From: Rhodoferax potami
Lineage (GTDB): Bacteria > Pseudomonadota > Gammaproteobacteria > Burkholderiales > Burkholderiaceae_C
Reading direction: 5' to 3'
Length of the DNA: 64,000 nt
Assembly: GCF_032193765.1 (NCBI RefSeq)
Contig: NZ_JAVBIJ010000001.1
Coordinates: 1,364,001 to 1,428,000 of the forward strand
Each line of letters begins with the position of its first letter. Position 1 is the first letter of the stretch. Positions 45,724 through 54,617 of this stretch are shown here, piece by piece. The notes beneath the pieces are model-generated. The model worked only from the letters and a program-made list of their open reading frames with translations, searched no databases and had not been told where the DNA came from. Position numbers and translations under genes: made by a program.

Positions 45724-46656
45724 ATGATACTTGTGGCTGGCTCTGCCAATTTGGACTTTGTAGTCCGCGCCCCTCACATTCCTGCCCCGGGGGAAACGGT
45801 GCTCGGCCGCGACTTCAAGACCTTTCCCGGAGGTAAGGGAGCCAATCAGGCCGTTGCATCCGCCAAAGCTGGCGGCGCGCCCACCCACATGCTGCTGGGT
45901 TTGGGGAACGATGCTTTTGCATCGCCTTTAGAGAGTTCGCTCCAATCAGCAGGAGTCACGATGCACATCGTGCGCACCCCTGACCACCCGACCGGAACCG
46001 CCTTTATTTGCGTGTCCGATGATGCTGAAAACGCCATCACGGTCGCACCCGGCGCCAATGCCGAGTTGCGCCCTGACCATTTGCCGTCGCTGGGTGGGTT
46101 CACCCACCTGCTTCTGCAACTCGAAACGCCCTTGGACACCGTGACTGCCTATGCACAGGCGGCGCGCGCCAAAGGTGTGCAAGTCGTGCTAAACGCGGCG
46201 CCTGCCCGGCCATTGCCTGCCGAATTGCTGGCCCTGGTTGACGTGCTGGTTGTCAACGAAGGGGAGCTTGCCGTGGTATCCGGCCACCAAGGCAGCATTG
46301 CGGCCTGCGTTGAGCGCTTGGCGGTGCCCACCGTGGTCGTCACCCTCGGCCACCACGGCAGCTGCGCCCGCCACCTAGGCGGTTTTGTGCTGCAAAGTGC
46401 ATTCCCCATCACTCCGGTCGACACCACTGGCGCAGGCGACACCTTCTGCGGCAGCCTGGTGGCCGCCCTCAGCCAAGGGAAGGACTTGCCCACGGCCCTG
46501 CGGTTTGCCAGCGCGTCCAGCGCTTTGGCCTGCACACGCTGGGGCGCGCAGTCCAGCATTCCGGACACTGCAGAGGTGCAAGCCCTGCTCGACTCGTCCC
46601 CCATCTCCGATCCGGCCAGCGAAAGTGCCTTGCGCAGCTTTTGCGGCCTGAACTAA
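45724..46656 (+). CDS. rbsK: ribokinase
   Basis: PfkB-family kinase, 310 residues from the ATG at 45724, with GAGAG 8 bases upstream. Signature 1: FPGGKGANQAVASAKAGG near residues 35-52. Signature 2: DTTGAGDTFCGSLVAAL near 240 with the catalytic aspartate. It phosphorylates ribose released by the nucleoside hydrolase encoded next (46693), so the two genes make a coherent salvage step. Adenosine or other sugar kinases are alternatives. Confidence 0.87.
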   Translation: MILVAGSANLDFVVRAPHIPAPGETVLGRDFKTFPGGKGANQAVASAKAGGAPTHMLLGLGNDAFASPLESSLQSAGVTMHIVRTPDHPTGTAFICVSDDAENAITVAPGANAELRPDHLPSLGGFTHLLLQLETPLDTVTAYAQAARAKGVQVVLNAAPARPLPAELLALVDVLVVNEGELAVVSGHQGSIAACVERLAVPTVVVTLGHHGSCARHLGGFVLQSAFPITPVDTTGAGDTFCGSLVAALSQGKDLPTALRFASASSALACTRWGAQSSIPDTAEVQALLDSSPISDPASESALRSFCGLN

Positions 46657-46692
46657 ACCCTCTCAACCCGATTCTTAACCGAGACATACCCC

Positions 46693-47691
46693 ATGAGCAA
46701 CGCCACCACTGCCAGCACCGCCCGCAAAGTGATTTACGACACGGACCCCGGTGTCGATGACGCCATGGCGCTGTACTACGCGCTGGCACACCCCGGCATT
46801 GATGTGGTGGGCATCACCACCACCTTCGGCAATGTGACCGTGGAGCAGGCAGCCACCAACGGTCTGTACCTGACAGAGATCGCAGGCCGCAAGATCCCCG
46901 TCACCCTCGGCGTAAAAACACCTTGGCTCAAAGCGCCCGGCACACCGCCTGACTTCATCCACGGCGGTGACGGCTTGGGCAACCTGCCCTCCCGCGTGGC
47001 GACCACCAGCGTGCTGGACCCCCGCCCATCGGCGCAGTTCATTGTGGACATGGCCCGCGCCCACCCCGGCGAAATCACCCTGGTCGCTGTCGGCCCCTTG
47101 GGCAACCTCGCCACCGCGCTGAAGCTTGAGCCCAACCTGCCCAAGCTGCTGAAAGAGGTCTTCATCATGGGCGGCACCGTGGTAGAGCCCGGCAACGTGT
47201 CTCCTGTCGCCGAAGCCAACATCTGGAACGACCCCCACTCTGCAGACTTTGTGTTCACCGCCGGCTGGAAGCTCACCATGGTGGGCCTCGACGTCACCCA
47301 CCAGCTGATCGTGCCCTTGGCCCTGTTCAAAAAAGTGGCAGACCACCACAAGCACATTGCTACCGACACACTGCACCACGCCGTGAGCTTTTACGCGGAC
47401 TTCTACAGCGGCATCTACCCGCATGTGGCCAAAATTCACGGCTGCTTCGGTCACGACGTGCTGGCTTTTGTGGCGCTCACCAACCCTGAGCTGTTTGAAA
47501 TCCAGACAGGCCGCATCCGCGTGGCGACTGAAGGTCCCGCCAACGGCCAGACCATGATGCGCCGCAAGGACATCTTCTATCCGCAGCCCGGTTGGGGCGA
47601 CGACGTGCCCGACACCCACGCCTGCCTGCAGCTCAAGGCCGACGAAGCGTTGCAGCTCATTGAAACCACCCTGATGTCCTCCTGGCTCTAA
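46693..47691 (+). CDS. inosine/uridine-preferring nucleoside hydrolase
   Basis: Hydrolyses ribonucleosides to base plus ribose with a bound calcium. It has 332 residues; the calcium-binding DTDPGVDDAM lies at residues 16-25. Also seen: VTLGVKTPW, HGGDGLGNLP, VAVGPLGNLATAL, EANIWNDPHSA (second metal side) and GLDVTHQL. Substrate preference among nucleosides is not readable. It lies 36 bases after rbsK on the same strand. Confidence 0.92.
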   Translation: MSNATTASTARKVIYDTDPGVDDAMALYYALAHPGIDVVGITTTFGNVTVEQAATNGLYLTEIAGRKIPVTLGVKTPWLKAPGTPPDFIHGGDGLGNLPSRVATTSVLDPRPSAQFIVDMARAHPGEITLVAVGPLGNLATALKLEPNLPKLLKEVFIMGGTVVEPGNVSPVAEANIWNDPHSADFVFTAGWKLTMVGLDVTHQLIVPLALFKKVADHHKHIATDTLHHAVSFYADFYSGIYPHVAKIHGCFGHDVLAFVALTNPELFEIQTGRIRVATEGPANGQTMMRRKDIFYPQPGWGDDVPDTHACLQLKADEALQLIETTLMSSWL

Positions 47692-47717
47692 GCCCCACAG
47701 AAAGCGCGAGTCCCGTC

Positions 47718-48563
47718 ATGCACTTACCCGTCGTTGACTTCACCAGCCCGACAGCTCCACAAGAGTTTTGCAAAAGCCTGCACGAAACCGGCTTTGGCGT
47801 CCTGAAGAACCACCCCTTGAGCCAGGATCTGGTCGAGAGCATTTACGCCGAATGGCTCGGCTTTTTCAAAACCGAGGCAAAAGCCAAATACCCCAACGAC
47901 CCGGTCAAGCACGACGGCTATTTCTCGCCCAGCGTGTCAGAAACGGCCAAGAACTTCACCAAGAAGGATTTGAAAGAGTTCTTTCACATTTACCCTTGGG
48001 GCCGCTACCCGGCCGAGGTGAGCGACGCTGCCCAGCGCTACTACAAAGAAGGCGCCACGTTGGCTGCCACGTTGCTGAACTGGGTGGAAGCGAACTCACC
48101 CGCGGATGTGAAGGCACGGTATTCCATGCCCCTGCCCGCCATGATTGAGGGTAGCGACCACACCCTCTTGCGCGTTTTGCACTACCCGCCGCTGCGGGGC
48201 GATGAAGAACCCGGCGCGGTGCGTGCCGCAGCTCATGGTGACATCAACCTGTTGACCATCCTGCCGGCGGCTACCGAGCCCGGCCTGCAAGTGTTGGGTA
48301 AGGATGAAGCCTGGCACGATGTGCCCTGTGACTTTGGTCTGCTGATCGTCAACATCGGCGACATGCTGGCCGAAGCCTCCGGCGGCTACTACCCCAGCAC
48401 CGTGCACCGGGTGCTCAACCCCACCGGCGAAGGTGCGACCAAGTCGCGCATTTCGCTGCCGCTGTTTCTGCACCCCCGCCGCGAAGTGGTGCTCTCCGAG
48501 CGCTACACGGTGGAAAAGTACTTCAACGAGCGTATGGAAGAGTTGCGCGGTAAGAAAGCCTGA
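47718..48563 (+). CDS. 2-oxoglutarate/Fe(II)-dependent oxygenase (isopenicillin-N-synthase-like)
   Basis: Cytosolic non-haem iron enzyme, 281 residues. N-terminal DIOX_N part (LPVVDFTSPTAPQEFCKSLH). The iron triad is HGD in AAHGDINLLTILP (near residue 174) and the distal histidine in STVHRVLNP (near 230); the 2OG-binding arginine is in SRISLPLFLHP. It follows the nucleoside hydrolase by 26 bases on the same strand, so a role in base or nucleoside oxidation is possible, but the substrate is unknown. Confidence 0.85.
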   Translation: MHLPVVDFTSPTAPQEFCKSLHETGFGVLKNHPLSQDLVESIYAEWLGFFKTEAKAKYPNDPVKHDGYFSPSVSETAKNFTKKDLKEFFHIYPWGRYPAEVSDAAQRYYKEGATLAATLLNWVEANSPADVKARYSMPLPAMIEGSDHTLLRVLHYPPLRGDEEPGAVRAAAHGDINLLTILPAATEPGLQVLGKDEAWHDVPCDFGLLIVNIGDMLAEASGGYYPSTVHRVLNPTGEGATKSRISLPLFLHPRREVVLSERYTVEKYFNERMEELRGKKA

Positions 48564-48881
48564 GATGCGCCCAGGCCCTGAAGTTCAGACTTCCGGCCTT
48601 GGCGAACTTTGGCAGCGCAACGCTTGGCGCTGCTGTTTTAGGCAAAATTGGCCGCTAGCGCCCCAAAAATACGCGCGAGCAGCTACTTTTTTTGTAGCAG
48701 ATAGAGCGTACAAGCGTTCGAAATGGATCTCAGAAAGGCAGCTTCGGGCCAGTTGCGGGCCTCCGTGCACGTCAGCTTTAGGGCATTACGAAAGATCGGC
48801 CAGATTGCCGCGCAGCCGCCTCCAGGCTCTACGCGCAAGTGCTGGTAAAAAAATGGTGGAGTCGGCCCGCTACCTTGCCCA
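48564..48881. other. 318-bp intergenic stretch
   Basis: Holds one full dispersed repeat (48643-48698) and otherwise no recognisable gene, tRNA or promoter. The oxygenase gene ends on the left; a small membrane-protein gene ends on the right, so transcripts converge here. Confidence 0.6.
48643..48698 (-). repeat. intergenic full copy of the dispersed repeat
   Basis: On the minus strand: GCTACAAAAAAAGTAGC, then TGCTCGCGCGTATTTTTG, then GGGCGCTAGCGGCCAATTTT. It is the clearest reference copy for the family, with the 5-bp core GCTAC/GTAGC. Confidence 0.8.
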
Positions 48882-49199
48882 TCAAATGAATGTCACGAAC
48901 ATCAGCCAGATCGTTGCCCCAAATCGGATCCAGGCGGGAACGCCAGTCAATCTGTTGATGCAAAGCCATAAAAAGATGTTTATCGGCATCAGCGCTAGAT
49001 GGATGACAACCGCAGCAACGGTTTGTCCTTTCGCAAGCAACATCAGCCCCAAAAACGACATCAGGAAGTTCGCGAAAGTACTCAATGCCAAAGTATCGCG
49101 CCACACGAGCGTGGATATAGGAATCTGCCCGGTCCAGCGGGCGGTTAGCGGGTGAACCCAGCGCATGCCATATGCGAGCCGGGAGGGCACTTCAGGCAC
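48882..49199 (-). CDS. small inner-membrane protein
   Basis: About 105 residues from a GTG that overlaps the stop of the lipoprotein gene by 8 bases; an ATG at 49166 (MRWVHPLTARW) is an alternative. Two clear hydrophobic helices (FANFLMSFLGLMLLA and AAVVIHLALMPINIFLWLCI) and a third short one at the C-terminus. Family not recognised. It is the third gene of a run that starts with the CNNM protein at 50994, suggesting a shared membrane function. Confidence 0.6.
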   Translation of the reverse strand: MPEVPSRLAYGMRWVHPLTARWTGQIPISTLVWRDTLALSTFANFLMSFLGLMLLAKGQTVAAVVIHLALMPINIFLWLCINRLTGVPAWIRFGATIWLMFVTFI

Positions 49200-49668
49200 T
49201 TTGCGTGCAATCTCGCTGGATATGCTGCGCCAGAGAAAAAACGTGCACTACGTCGGCCCAATTGGCACCCGCCAGCAAGGTCAAAGGTTCAGACCGGCCG
49301 CCACGGTCTTGGGTTGTTTCCAAGAAGATGTCGTGGGTTTTATCCGAGCGGTCAAAGCCCCTCACGATGCGGACGTCATCCAGCGGGATCCACTCGCTGT
49401 GACTTTTGGACCACCATTCGCCTTGGGTAACTCGCAGTTCGCACTGTTTGTTTAGCTTGTAGCGCCACCGCTCTTCCAAGTAATGCAATTTGCCAGCGAC
49501 GTTCAGGGCAGCGATCCGCTGCTGCTGAGACATGCTCTCTACCGATGCCACTGGCGCTACGTTGTTGGGGTATCCCTCAACGCAGCCGGCCAATGTGATG
49601 GCTGCCATACACACCGCAACCGCCATCCTTGCCGACCTGAGGGTACGGGGTATCAAACTAAAGCGCAT
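49192..49668 (-). CDS. small lipoprotein
   Basis: 158 residues with a type-II signal: a hydrophobic stretch after MRFSLIPRTLRSARM, then lipobox LAGC at about residues 27-30. The mature part holds MSQQQRIAALNVAGKLHYLE and several aromatic positions, with no known domain. It is 15 bases downstream of the CNNM gene and coupled to the small membrane protein that follows. It probably sits in the periplasm, anchored to a membrane. Confidence 0.72.
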   Translation of the reverse strand: MRFSLIPRTLRSARMAVAVCMAAITLAGCVEGYPNNVAPVASVESMSQQQRIAALNVAGKLHYLEERWRYKLNKQCELRVTQGEWWSKSHSEWIPLDDVRIVRGFDRSDKTHDIFLETTQDRGGRSEPLTLLAGANWADVVHVFSLAQHIQRDCTQSA

Positions 49669-49683
49669 AAAAAGAATGGGGCT

Positions 49684-50994
49684 TCAAAATGCTTCTTCGC
49701 TCGCGGCGACTGGGGCTTGCTTGGTAGCCAGCACCTTGTCGATGGTGCGACCATCCATATCCACGATTTCGAGCTTCCAGCCCTCCCACATCACGGTTTC
49801 AGCAACCTTGGGTAGCTTGCCCGTCAGCAGCATGATCATCCCGCTCAGGGTGTGGTAACGGCCCCGGTCTTCCTCGGGCACGGTGTCCAGCGCCAGTCGA
49901 TCTTTGAGTTCAGGAACGGGGATATGACCATCCAGAAGCCAGCTTCCATCTTCCCGCTGCACTGCCCAAGAGGTTTTGGGGTCCCTAGGATGAAATTCGC
50001 CAGTGATAGCTTCAATCAAATCCTGCAAAGTCACGATGCCCTGCACCTCTCCGTACTCGTCAATGATGAACGCCATATGCACGTCTGAAGAGCGGAAATT
50101 GTCCAGCAGCTCCATGCCCGTAATCGTCTCAGGCACATAAAGTGCCGTTTGCATGGGTTGGGCAGCCAGATCGGAGTTCGGCTCCTTCAGGGCGCGAGAC
50201 AACCACTGCCGGGCATTGATGACTCCCAGCAAATCACCCATGTCACCCCGCACTACAGGGAATCGCGCATGGTCTGAGCTATCAATAAGCGCCATGTTTT
50301 CTTCAAAGCTGAGCTCGATGTCCAGGCATTTCACGTCAGCCCTGGGCACCATCAAAGAGCCGATTTGCCGGTCGTCGAGCAAAAACACATTGCGCACCAT
50401 GGTGTGTTCGTGGGAGTCGATCACGCCTGCACTCGTACCCTCGGCAAGCACGGCATGGATTTCGGCTTCCGTGACGGCATTGTTCCCGTTGTCTTTGACA
50501 CCCATCAACCGCAGCAGCGTGTGGGTCGATATCGACAGCAGGCGGACAAACGGCTTGGTGGCCAGCGCAAGAAAGTTAATGGGTCTGGCTACCAAGCGGG
50601 CAATGTTTTCAGGGCTACTTTGTCCGAGTCGTTTCGGAACCAACTCGCCCACCACGATGGAGAAATAGGTGATCAGCACCACCACCAATCCGGTGGCAGC
50701 GTAGTTGGCATAAACCTGTTCCATGCCCAGTTCGACCAACCACAGACTCAAAGGTTGCGCCAGAGCAGCCTCGCCCACGATACCGTTGAGTACACCAATA
50801 GACGTGATGCCGATTTGGATGGTGGAGAGAAAGCGGGTGGGGTCTTCTCCCAGCTTGATGGCGGCTACTGCGCCATGGTCACCCTCATCAATAAGCTTTT
50901 GGAGTCGCGTTTTGCGCGCGGTTACCAAGGCAATTTCGGACATTGCGAACAAGCCGTTAATCAAGATGAGGGTAAAAAGTATGGCGATTTCCAT
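49684..50994 (-). CDS. CNNM/CBS-domain membrane protein (hemolysin-C-like family)
   Basis: 436 residues from the ATG at 50994 (MEIAILFTLILINGLFAMSE). DUF21/CNNM membrane domain (about 1-190; four helices, motif SEIALVTARKTRLQKLIDEG), two CBS domains (about 205-335; RQIGSLMVPRADVKCLDI is the linker signature) and a CorC/HlyC-type C-terminal domain (about 350-430). Members move or regulate magnesium and other divalent cations; the old hemolysin name is misleading. First gene of a three-gene unit. Confidence 0.9.
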   Translation of the reverse strand: MEIAILFTLILINGLFAMSEIALVTARKTRLQKLIDEGDHGAVAAIKLGEDPTRFLSTIQIGITSIGVLNGIVGEAALAQPLSLWLVELGMEQVYANYAATGLVVVLITYFSIVVGELVPKRLGQSSPENIARLVARPINFLALATKPFVRLLSISTHTLLRLMGVKDNGNNAVTEAEIHAVLAEGTSAGVIDSHEHTMVRNVFLLDDRQIGSLMVPRADVKCLDIELSFEENMALIDSSDHARFPVVRGDMGDLLGVINARQWLSRALKEPNSDLAAQPMQTALYVPETITGMELLDNFRSSDVHMAFIIDEYGEVQGIVTLQDLIEAITGEFHPRDPKTSWAVQREDGSWLLDGHIPVPELKDRLALDTVPEEDRGRYHTLSGMIMLLTGKLPKVAETVMWEGWKLEIVDMDGRTIDKVLATKQAPVAASEEAF

Positions 50995-51106
50995 AGGGCG
51001 GGAGATGACCCCCCTCGATAACAAAGAAGCTGGAATTGTAAAGATTCAGCCGAGAGCGAGTCTTGGCCTATCCGCTTGTGTTTCGAACAGACTCAGCCCA
51101 ACATAT

Positions 51107-51625
51107 TTATTTGCGTGCGGGGAATGCCCCGCTCCAAGCAAATACAGAATTCGCAGCATTCGTGGTCACCTTCGACGGCGATTTGGACTTCAATGGGCTT
51201 TTGACATCAACTTTACGGACTTCCACCCTAAAGCCCTTGTCGTGTTGCTCCTGGGCCAAACTACGTAGTGAAATAGTCTGCATGTGGGCTAGGAGAGCGT
51301 TCTGCATGCTTTTCCACAAATCAGCAGTGACTTCCGCAGCTGAGCCAACACCTTTCAATTTGGAATCGTCCTCCTCGAGTGCCAAGAATATGTCGGCCAC
51401 TGAAATCTGATCGCCCGAAAGCCCAAGGGTGTAACCCCCACCGGGACCTCGTGTGCTGATCACTATCCCGGCCTCGCGGAGCTTGGCAAAAACCTGCTCT
51501 AAGTAAGACAGTGAAATCTTGTGACGCACGGCTACCTCGGACAATGGAACAGGAGCGTTCACGTCCCTCAAGGCTAGGTCAATGAGGGCAGTAATTGCAA
51601 ATCGACCACGAGTGCTGAGTCTCAT
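51107..51625 (-). CDS. Rrf2-family regulator without Fe-S cysteines
   Basis: 172 residues from the ATG at 51625 (MRLSTRGRFAITALIDLALR). Winged helix-turn-helix with LSEVAVRHKISLSYLEQVFA and the IscR-like RGPGGGYTLG wing. In IscR three cysteines follow near residues 92-104; here the segment reads EEDDSKLKGVGSAAEVTADL with no cysteine, so no cluster of that type can bind. It faces the sulfur-assimilation genes (TauE, cysI and onward) across a 335-base spacer, which suggests it controls them, as the Rrf2 protein CymR does in Firmicutes. Confidence 0.85.
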   Translation of the reverse strand: MRLSTRGRFAITALIDLALRDVNAPVPLSEVAVRHKISLSYLEQVFAKLREAGIVISTRGPGGGYTLGLSGDQISVADIFLALEEDDSKLKGVGSAAEVTADLWKSMQNALLAHMQTISLRSLAQEQHDKGFRVEVRKVDVKSPLKSKSPSKVTTNAANSVFAWSGAFPARK

Positions 51626-51960
51626 CGCGAGACCTCCAAAAGAATCCAATTCATACCAAGGCTGCCGGTACACATCGGAAAAATAGAAATGATAGTGACC
51701 TGAGGGCTCTTGAATCAAAACGTGGATGTATGAACCAAAGCCCCATTTCTAAGACTGCGATTTCCCTCGCATAGTTCCTGAGTGTGAACTTCCGCTATCC
51801 GGCGAGGTATCAGGAGTGTGAAAAATCCGCTTTGGGTCGAAAGCTAGCATTGCTAAACCCGTTTCCGATCGATTCCCGCGGCCTCCATATAACCAGACCT
51901 CATACCGCCATAGCTAAAAAGTAGTTTTCAATCTAAGCCGACCCGCCTACATTCGCCGCC
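51626..51960. other. 335-bp divergent regulatory spacer
   Basis: Lies between the Rrf2 gene (-) and the TauE gene (+), so it should hold both promoters. GGAGGTC is the ribosome site of the Rrf2 gene. GAGTGTGAA occurs twice (51781 and 51815 region). TAGCTAAAAAGTAG near 51911 recalls the dispersed repeat. No gene seen. Confidence 0.5.
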
Positions 51961-52752
51961 ATGCATGATTTGGCGTTTGTACTGGCGGGCTTTTTTGTGG
52001 GCACGATTGTGGGCCTGACCGGTGTGGGCGGTGGCTCATTGATGACGCCCATCCTGATTTTCTTCTTTGGGGTCAAGCCTTACATGGCGGTCGGTACCGA
52101 CCTGTTGTTTGCCGCTTTCACCAAAATGGGCGGCACGGTCAAACTGGCGCGCTCCGGCCATATCGACTGGCCGGTAGTTCTCAATTTGTCGGCCGGCAGC
52201 ATCCCTGCGGCACTGGCAACGCTTTATGTGCTGCACCAACTGGGCGCCACCAGCGGAGAAGTACAAAAGATCATGACCAGCACCTTGGGCGTGGCCCTGT
52301 TGCTGACTGCCGCAGCCACCCTCTTTAAGGCCGTGCGCGGCAAGTCGGGCCCCAAATCCATTGCGGCCGGCCATGAAGCCGCTGCAGCACGCCCGCGCCA
52401 CTGGAGCCTGCCGCTGTTGTTCGGCGCCCTCATTGGCACGCTGGTTACACTCACGTCCGTCGGCGCGGGCGCCATTGGCGTTACGGTGTTGATGCTGCTG
52501 TACCCGCTGCTGCCCCTGCCCCGCATTGTGGCGGCGGACATTGCCTATGCAGTGCCTCTGACCTTGGTGGCCGGCATGGGCCACGCGTCCCTCGGCTCAG
52601 TAGATTGGCCTCTGTTGGCCAAGCTGTTGGCAGGCTCGCTCCCCGGCATTTGGGTGGGCTCGCACCTGATGTTCAAGACCCCGGAGCGGGTGATTCGCGC
52701 CCTGCTCTCGCTGCTGCTGGCCTATGCCGGTTTGAAACTCATTGCACTTTGA
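51961..52752 (+). CDS. TauE/SafE-family membrane permease
   Basis: 263 residues, about eight hydrophobic helices. N-terminal FFVGTIVGLTGVGGGSLMTP (residues 11-30) holds the family's G-V-GGG-L pattern, repeated in the second half as TLTSVGAGAIGVTVLMLLYP. Family members export sulfite, sulfoacetate or related anions, or import sulfate. Its place as first gene before cysI supports a sulfur-oxyanion role; direction is not known. Confidence 0.85.
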   Translation: MHDLAFVLAGFFVGTIVGLTGVGGGSLMTPILIFFFGVKPYMAVGTDLLFAAFTKMGGTVKLARSGHIDWPVVLNLSAGSIPAALATLYVLHQLGATSGEVQKIMTSTLGVALLLTAAATLFKAVRGKSGPKSIAAGHEAAAARPRHWSLPLLFGALIGTLVTLTSVGAGAIGVTVLMLLYPLLPLPRIVAADIAYAVPLTLVAGMGHASLGSVDWPLLAKLLAGSLPGIWVGSHLMFKTPERVIRALLSLLLAYAGLKLIAL

Positions 52753-52772
52753 TTTTTTGCTGAACCCTGTCT

Positions 52773-54590
52773 ATGTACCAATACACTGAATTTGACCGCC
52801 AGTTCATCCGCGCCCGCGCGGCCCAGCACCGCGACCAACTGGAGCGCAACCAGGCCGGCACTCTGAGTGACGAAGAATTCCGCCCCCTGCGCTTGCAAAA
52901 CGGCTGGTACATCCAGCGCTACGCGCCCATGCTGCGCGTAGCGGTGCCTTACGGCGAGCTCTCCAGCGCCCAATTGCGCGTGCTGGCCCGCATTGCCCGC
53001 GAATACGACCACCCCAGCAAAGAGGTGTTCGACAAAGCCATCGGCACCCAAGCCACCTGGGGCACCACCCACCTGCCCGTGGGCTACGGCCACTTCACCA
53101 CCCGCCAAAACGTGCAGTTCAACTGGATTCCATTAGCCAAGAGCGCCGACGTGATGGACCTGCTGGCCACCGTGAACATGCACGGTATCCAGACCAGCGG
53201 CAACTGCATCCGCAACATCACCAGCGACGAATTGGCCGGTGTGGCGGTGGATGAGATTGCCGACCCCCGCCCGTTTGCCGAAATCATGCGCCAGTGGAGC
53301 ACGCTGCACCCTGAGTTCGCCTTCCTGCCTCGCAAGTTCAAGATCGCCATCACTGGCGCTACCAACGACCGCGCTGCGGTGCGTTGGCACGACGTTGGCC
53401 TGCACCTCATCAAAAACGATGCGGGCGAACTGGGCTTCCGCGTGTTTGTGGGCGGCGGCATGGGCCGCACCCCGGTCATCAGCACCGAGATCCGCGCCTT
53501 CCTGCCCTGGAACCAGATCATGAATTACCTGGAGGCGGTCGTGCGTGTGTACAACCGCTGGGGCCGCCGCGACAACCTGTACAAGGCGCGTATCAAGATC
53601 CTGGTGAAGGCCGAAGGCCAGCGCTACATCGACGAGGTGGAAGCCGAATACGAGCAAATCATTACCCGCGACGGTGCGCCGCACACCATCAGCCAAGCTG
53701 AGCTGGACCGGGTTACCGCATGTTTTGTGCCGCCAGCCCTCACAGAGCGGGCGCCAGCAGCTACTAAAACTATAGCAATCCCAGCTGAGCGCCAGAAAGA
53801 CTACGACCGATGGTTGCAGCAAAACGTGGCCCCGCACAAGAACCCTGCGCTGCGCGCAGTCACCCTGTCGTACAAGCGCCTGGGTCAAGCCCCCGGCGAT
53901 GCGGATGCCGACCAGCTCGACACCGCGGCCGCTTTGGCCGATGAGTTCTCTGCCGGTGAAACCCGCGTCACCCACGACCAGAACCTGCTACTGCCTTGGG
54001 TGCGCGCTGAAGACCTGCCCGCCCTGTGGGTGGCTGCCAGCCACGCCGGCTTGGCTCGCAGCAATGTGCGCCTGCTGACCGACATGATTGCTTGCCCCGG
54101 CGGCGATTTCTGTGCACTCGCCAATGCCCGCTCCATCCCGATAGCCGCCCAAATCACCGAGCGCTACCAGGACATGGACGAGCTGCACGACCTGGGCGAG
54201 ATCGACCTGCACATCAGCGGTTGCATCAACTCCTGCGGACACCACCACAGCGGCCACATCGGCATCTTGGGCGTGGATAAAGACGGCAAGGAGTGGTACC
54301 AGGTGTCCCTGGGCGGCTCCGACGGCTCGGCACTGAGCGGCGAAGCCGTCCCCGGCAAGGTCGTGGGCCCCTCGTTTGGTGCGCTCGAAGTGCCCGGCGT
54401 GATTGAGGCCGTGCTAGATACCTTCCGCCAGCAGCGCGCGGGCAGCGAGACCTTTATCGACTGTTTCAAGCGCGTAGGCATGGACCCCTTCAAGGCGGCT
54501 GCGAACAGCGCCCGCCTGGCTGACAAGCACGAAGACCTGCACGCCCTGCCCAAAAAAGATGGCTACGCCAAAGACGCTCAAGAAGCCTGA
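52773..54590 (+). CDS. cysI: sulfite reductase hemoprotein CysI
   Basis: Reduces sulfite to sulfide with siroheme and a 4Fe-4S cluster. It has 605 residues with two ferredoxin-like half repeats. The cluster/siroheme cysteines are in ACPGGDFC near 439-446 and CINSC near 483-487 (GCINSCGHHHSGHIG). Nitrite reductase is an alternative, but the cys context favours sulfite. Residues about 319-335 are encoded by a repeat copy between the two halves, in a variable linker. No cysJ flavoprotein gene is in this region. It begins 20 bases after the TauE gene. Confidence 0.92.
   Translation: MYQYTEFDRQFIRARAAQHRDQLERNQAGTLSDEEFRPLRLQNGWYIQRYAPMLRVAVPYGELSSAQLRVLARIAREYDHPSKEVFDKAIGTQATWGTTHLPVGYGHFTTRQNVQFNWIPLAKSADVMDLLATVNMHGIQTSGNCIRNITSDELAGVAVDEIADPRPFAEIMRQWSTLHPEFAFLPRKFKIAITGATNDRAAVRWHDVGLHLIKNDAGELGFRVFVGGGMGRTPVISTEIRAFLPWNQIMNYLEAVVRVYNRWGRRDNLYKARIKILVKAEGQRYIDEVEAEYEQIITRDGAPHTISQAELDRVTACFVPPALTERAPAATKTIAIPAERQKDYDRWLQQNVAPHKNPALRAVTLSYKRLGQAPGDADADQLDTAAALADEFSAGETRVTHDQNLLLPWVRAEDLPALWVAASHAGLARSNVRLLTDMIACPGGDFCALANARSIPIAAQITERYQDMDELHDLGEIDLHISGCINSCGHHHSGHIGILGVDKDGKEWYQVSLGGSDGSALSGEAVPGKVVGPSFGALEVPGVIEAVLDTFRQQRAGSETFIDCFKRVGMDPFKAAANSARLADKHEDLHALPKKDGYAKDAQEA
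53729..53776 (-). repeat. dispersed repeat inside cysI
   Basis: On the minus strand: GCTATAGTTTTAGTAGC, then TGCTGGCGCCCGCTC, then GAGGGCTGGCGGC. Same block order as the copy at 48643. It adds about 16 residues (TERAPAATKTIAIPA region) to a linker. Confidence 0.7.
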
Positions 54591-54617
54591 AGCTCCGGAC
54601 GCCGAAAGAAAGAAACC

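Noticed and set aside
51107..51625. Calling the Rrf2 protein IscR
   Set aside because: No cluster cysteines and no isc genes nearby; only the family name is supportable.
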